From: an uncultured Anaerolineaceae bacterium
GTDB taxonomy: Bacteria; Chloroflexota; Anaerolineae; Anaerolineales; Anaerolineaceae
DNA length: 6,891 nucleotides
Direction: 5' to 3'
Assembly (NCBI GenBank): GCA_937894825.1
Contig: CALCQT010000345.1
Coordinates: forward strand, 1-6,891
The notes below the pieces were generated by a model. It had not been told where the DNA came from and ran no database searches. It was given only the letters and a program-made list of their open reading frames with translations. A program made the translations under genes and the position numbers. Of the stretch, positions 6,394 to 6,891 are shown in pieces. How positions within the stretch are numbered: position 1 is the stretch's first letter; every line of letters starts with the position of its first letter.

Positions 6394-6488
6394 ACGGAAT
6401 ACTGTTCCGAATAAAGTTTGAATCAATGGCAGTTATTCAAAAAAAGAACGGGAAAGAAAATTCAAAATCTTGAAGGGACGGAGATAAA

Positions 6489-6891
6489 ATGAAAAAAAAT
6501 AAAGTGATTTTCGCAATGTTTGTCAGTTTGATCGGTGTATTGGCTGTAATCGGAAGCGCCGGCGCTCAGGACAAGGTTTTCCCTGCTTCGCATTATATTG
6601 GGACGCTTCAGGAATCATTGGATCAAATCCAGAAGCTGCCGGGCATAATCAACACGGCAATTTGCGAAGATGACGATGCTGTGTTTACGCTGAAAATGGA
6701 AGAACTGGCGAAACAGATCGCAAATGTCAACTGGCTGATGGAAGAGATGGAATTGAAAACCCCGATGGATCTGCAGATTGTCCAAACAACAATCGTGAAA
6801 AATAAGGTCTGCGGCGTCGGAAGGCTGGCGACCGGCCGGGCGGATCTGGCACGGGAAAAATACGATAAAGTTCTCCGGGCTGCCGGGTTGT
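6489..6891 (+). CDS. Secreted protein of unknown function, N-terminal part
   Basis: An open frame runs from the ATG at 6489-6491 to the right edge, 134 complete codons, with no stop. GGAG (6480-6483) lies five nucleotides upstream, and an extended -10 promoter lies about 95 nt upstream. Residues 1-26 form a clear signal peptide: MKKNK, a hydrophobic core (VIFAMFVSLIGVLAVIG) and SAGA before QD. The visible mature part looks mainly helical and charged, for example KMEELAKQIANVNWLMEEMELK (69-90) and ATGRADLAREKYDKVLRAAG (114-133). It has two cysteines (59 and 108) that could form a disulfide and an acidic patch, CEDDD. No lipobox is present, so it is probably released or periplasmic rather than lipid-anchored. 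I do not recognise the family. It is transcribed away from azlC, so the context gives no functional clue. Confidence 0.82.
   Translation, partial: MKKNKVIFAMFVSLIGVLAVIGSAGAQDKVFPASHYIGTLQESLDQIQKLPGIINTAICEDDDAVFTLKMEELAKQIANVNWLMEEMELKTPMDLQIVQTTIVKNKVCGVGRLATGRADLAREKYDKVLRAAGL

Noticed and set aside
6220..6426. Small minus-strand open frame upstream of azlC
   Set aside because: It has no ribosome binding site and no family resemblance. It spans the divergent promoter region and is better read as untranslated leader.

Overview
The window reads as ordinary bacterial chromosome with moderate GC. It carries parts of four transcription units, three on the minus strand and one on the plus strand. 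The DnaN sequence (start MNVSVSQSNF, end YVIMPMHFG), together with a YtfQ-type sugar-binding protein that has a plain signal peptide, suggests an anaerobic Chloroflexota (Anaerolineae-like) genome. That placement is from recall of family flavour, not a computed phylogeny, and is only moderately supported. I see no phage genes, transposase, CRISPR array, tRNA or rRNA.

Reading the minus strand from the right: azlC and azlD (6202 to 5163) overlap by an ATGA and encode a two-part branched-chain amino acid exporter. Their leader can fold a hairpin over the azlC ribosome binding site. After a 114-nt gap with an extended -10 promoter comes dnaN (5048 to 3918), the replication sliding clamp. It is followed almost without a gap by a large protein with a pyruvate-phosphate-dikinase-type nucleotide-binding domain (to 1577), and the pair ends at a strong intrinsic terminator (1516-1551). 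A 384-nt gene-free stretch then holds that terminator, a long dispersed-repeat-like hairpin (1390-1444) and the control region of the next unit. That unit is a galactofuranose-type ABC importer: the binding protein (1192 to 245), a perfect 28-bp palindrome (181-208), and the first 36 codons of the ATP-binding subunit, which runs off the left edge.

On the plus strand, from 6489 to the right edge, begins a small secreted protein of unknown function. It is expressed divergently from azlCD and has its own extended -10 promoter.

Functionally the window combines sugar uptake (galactofuranose or a related pentose/hexose), DNA replication and amino acid efflux, with no single pathway joining them. 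The least understood part is the dnaN-linked dikinase-like protein. It keeps the ATP-binding half of PEP synthase/PPDK but lacks the phosphohistidine and PEP/pyruvate domains, and it ends in a separate conserved-looking domain. I did not find a clearly novel multi-gene system.
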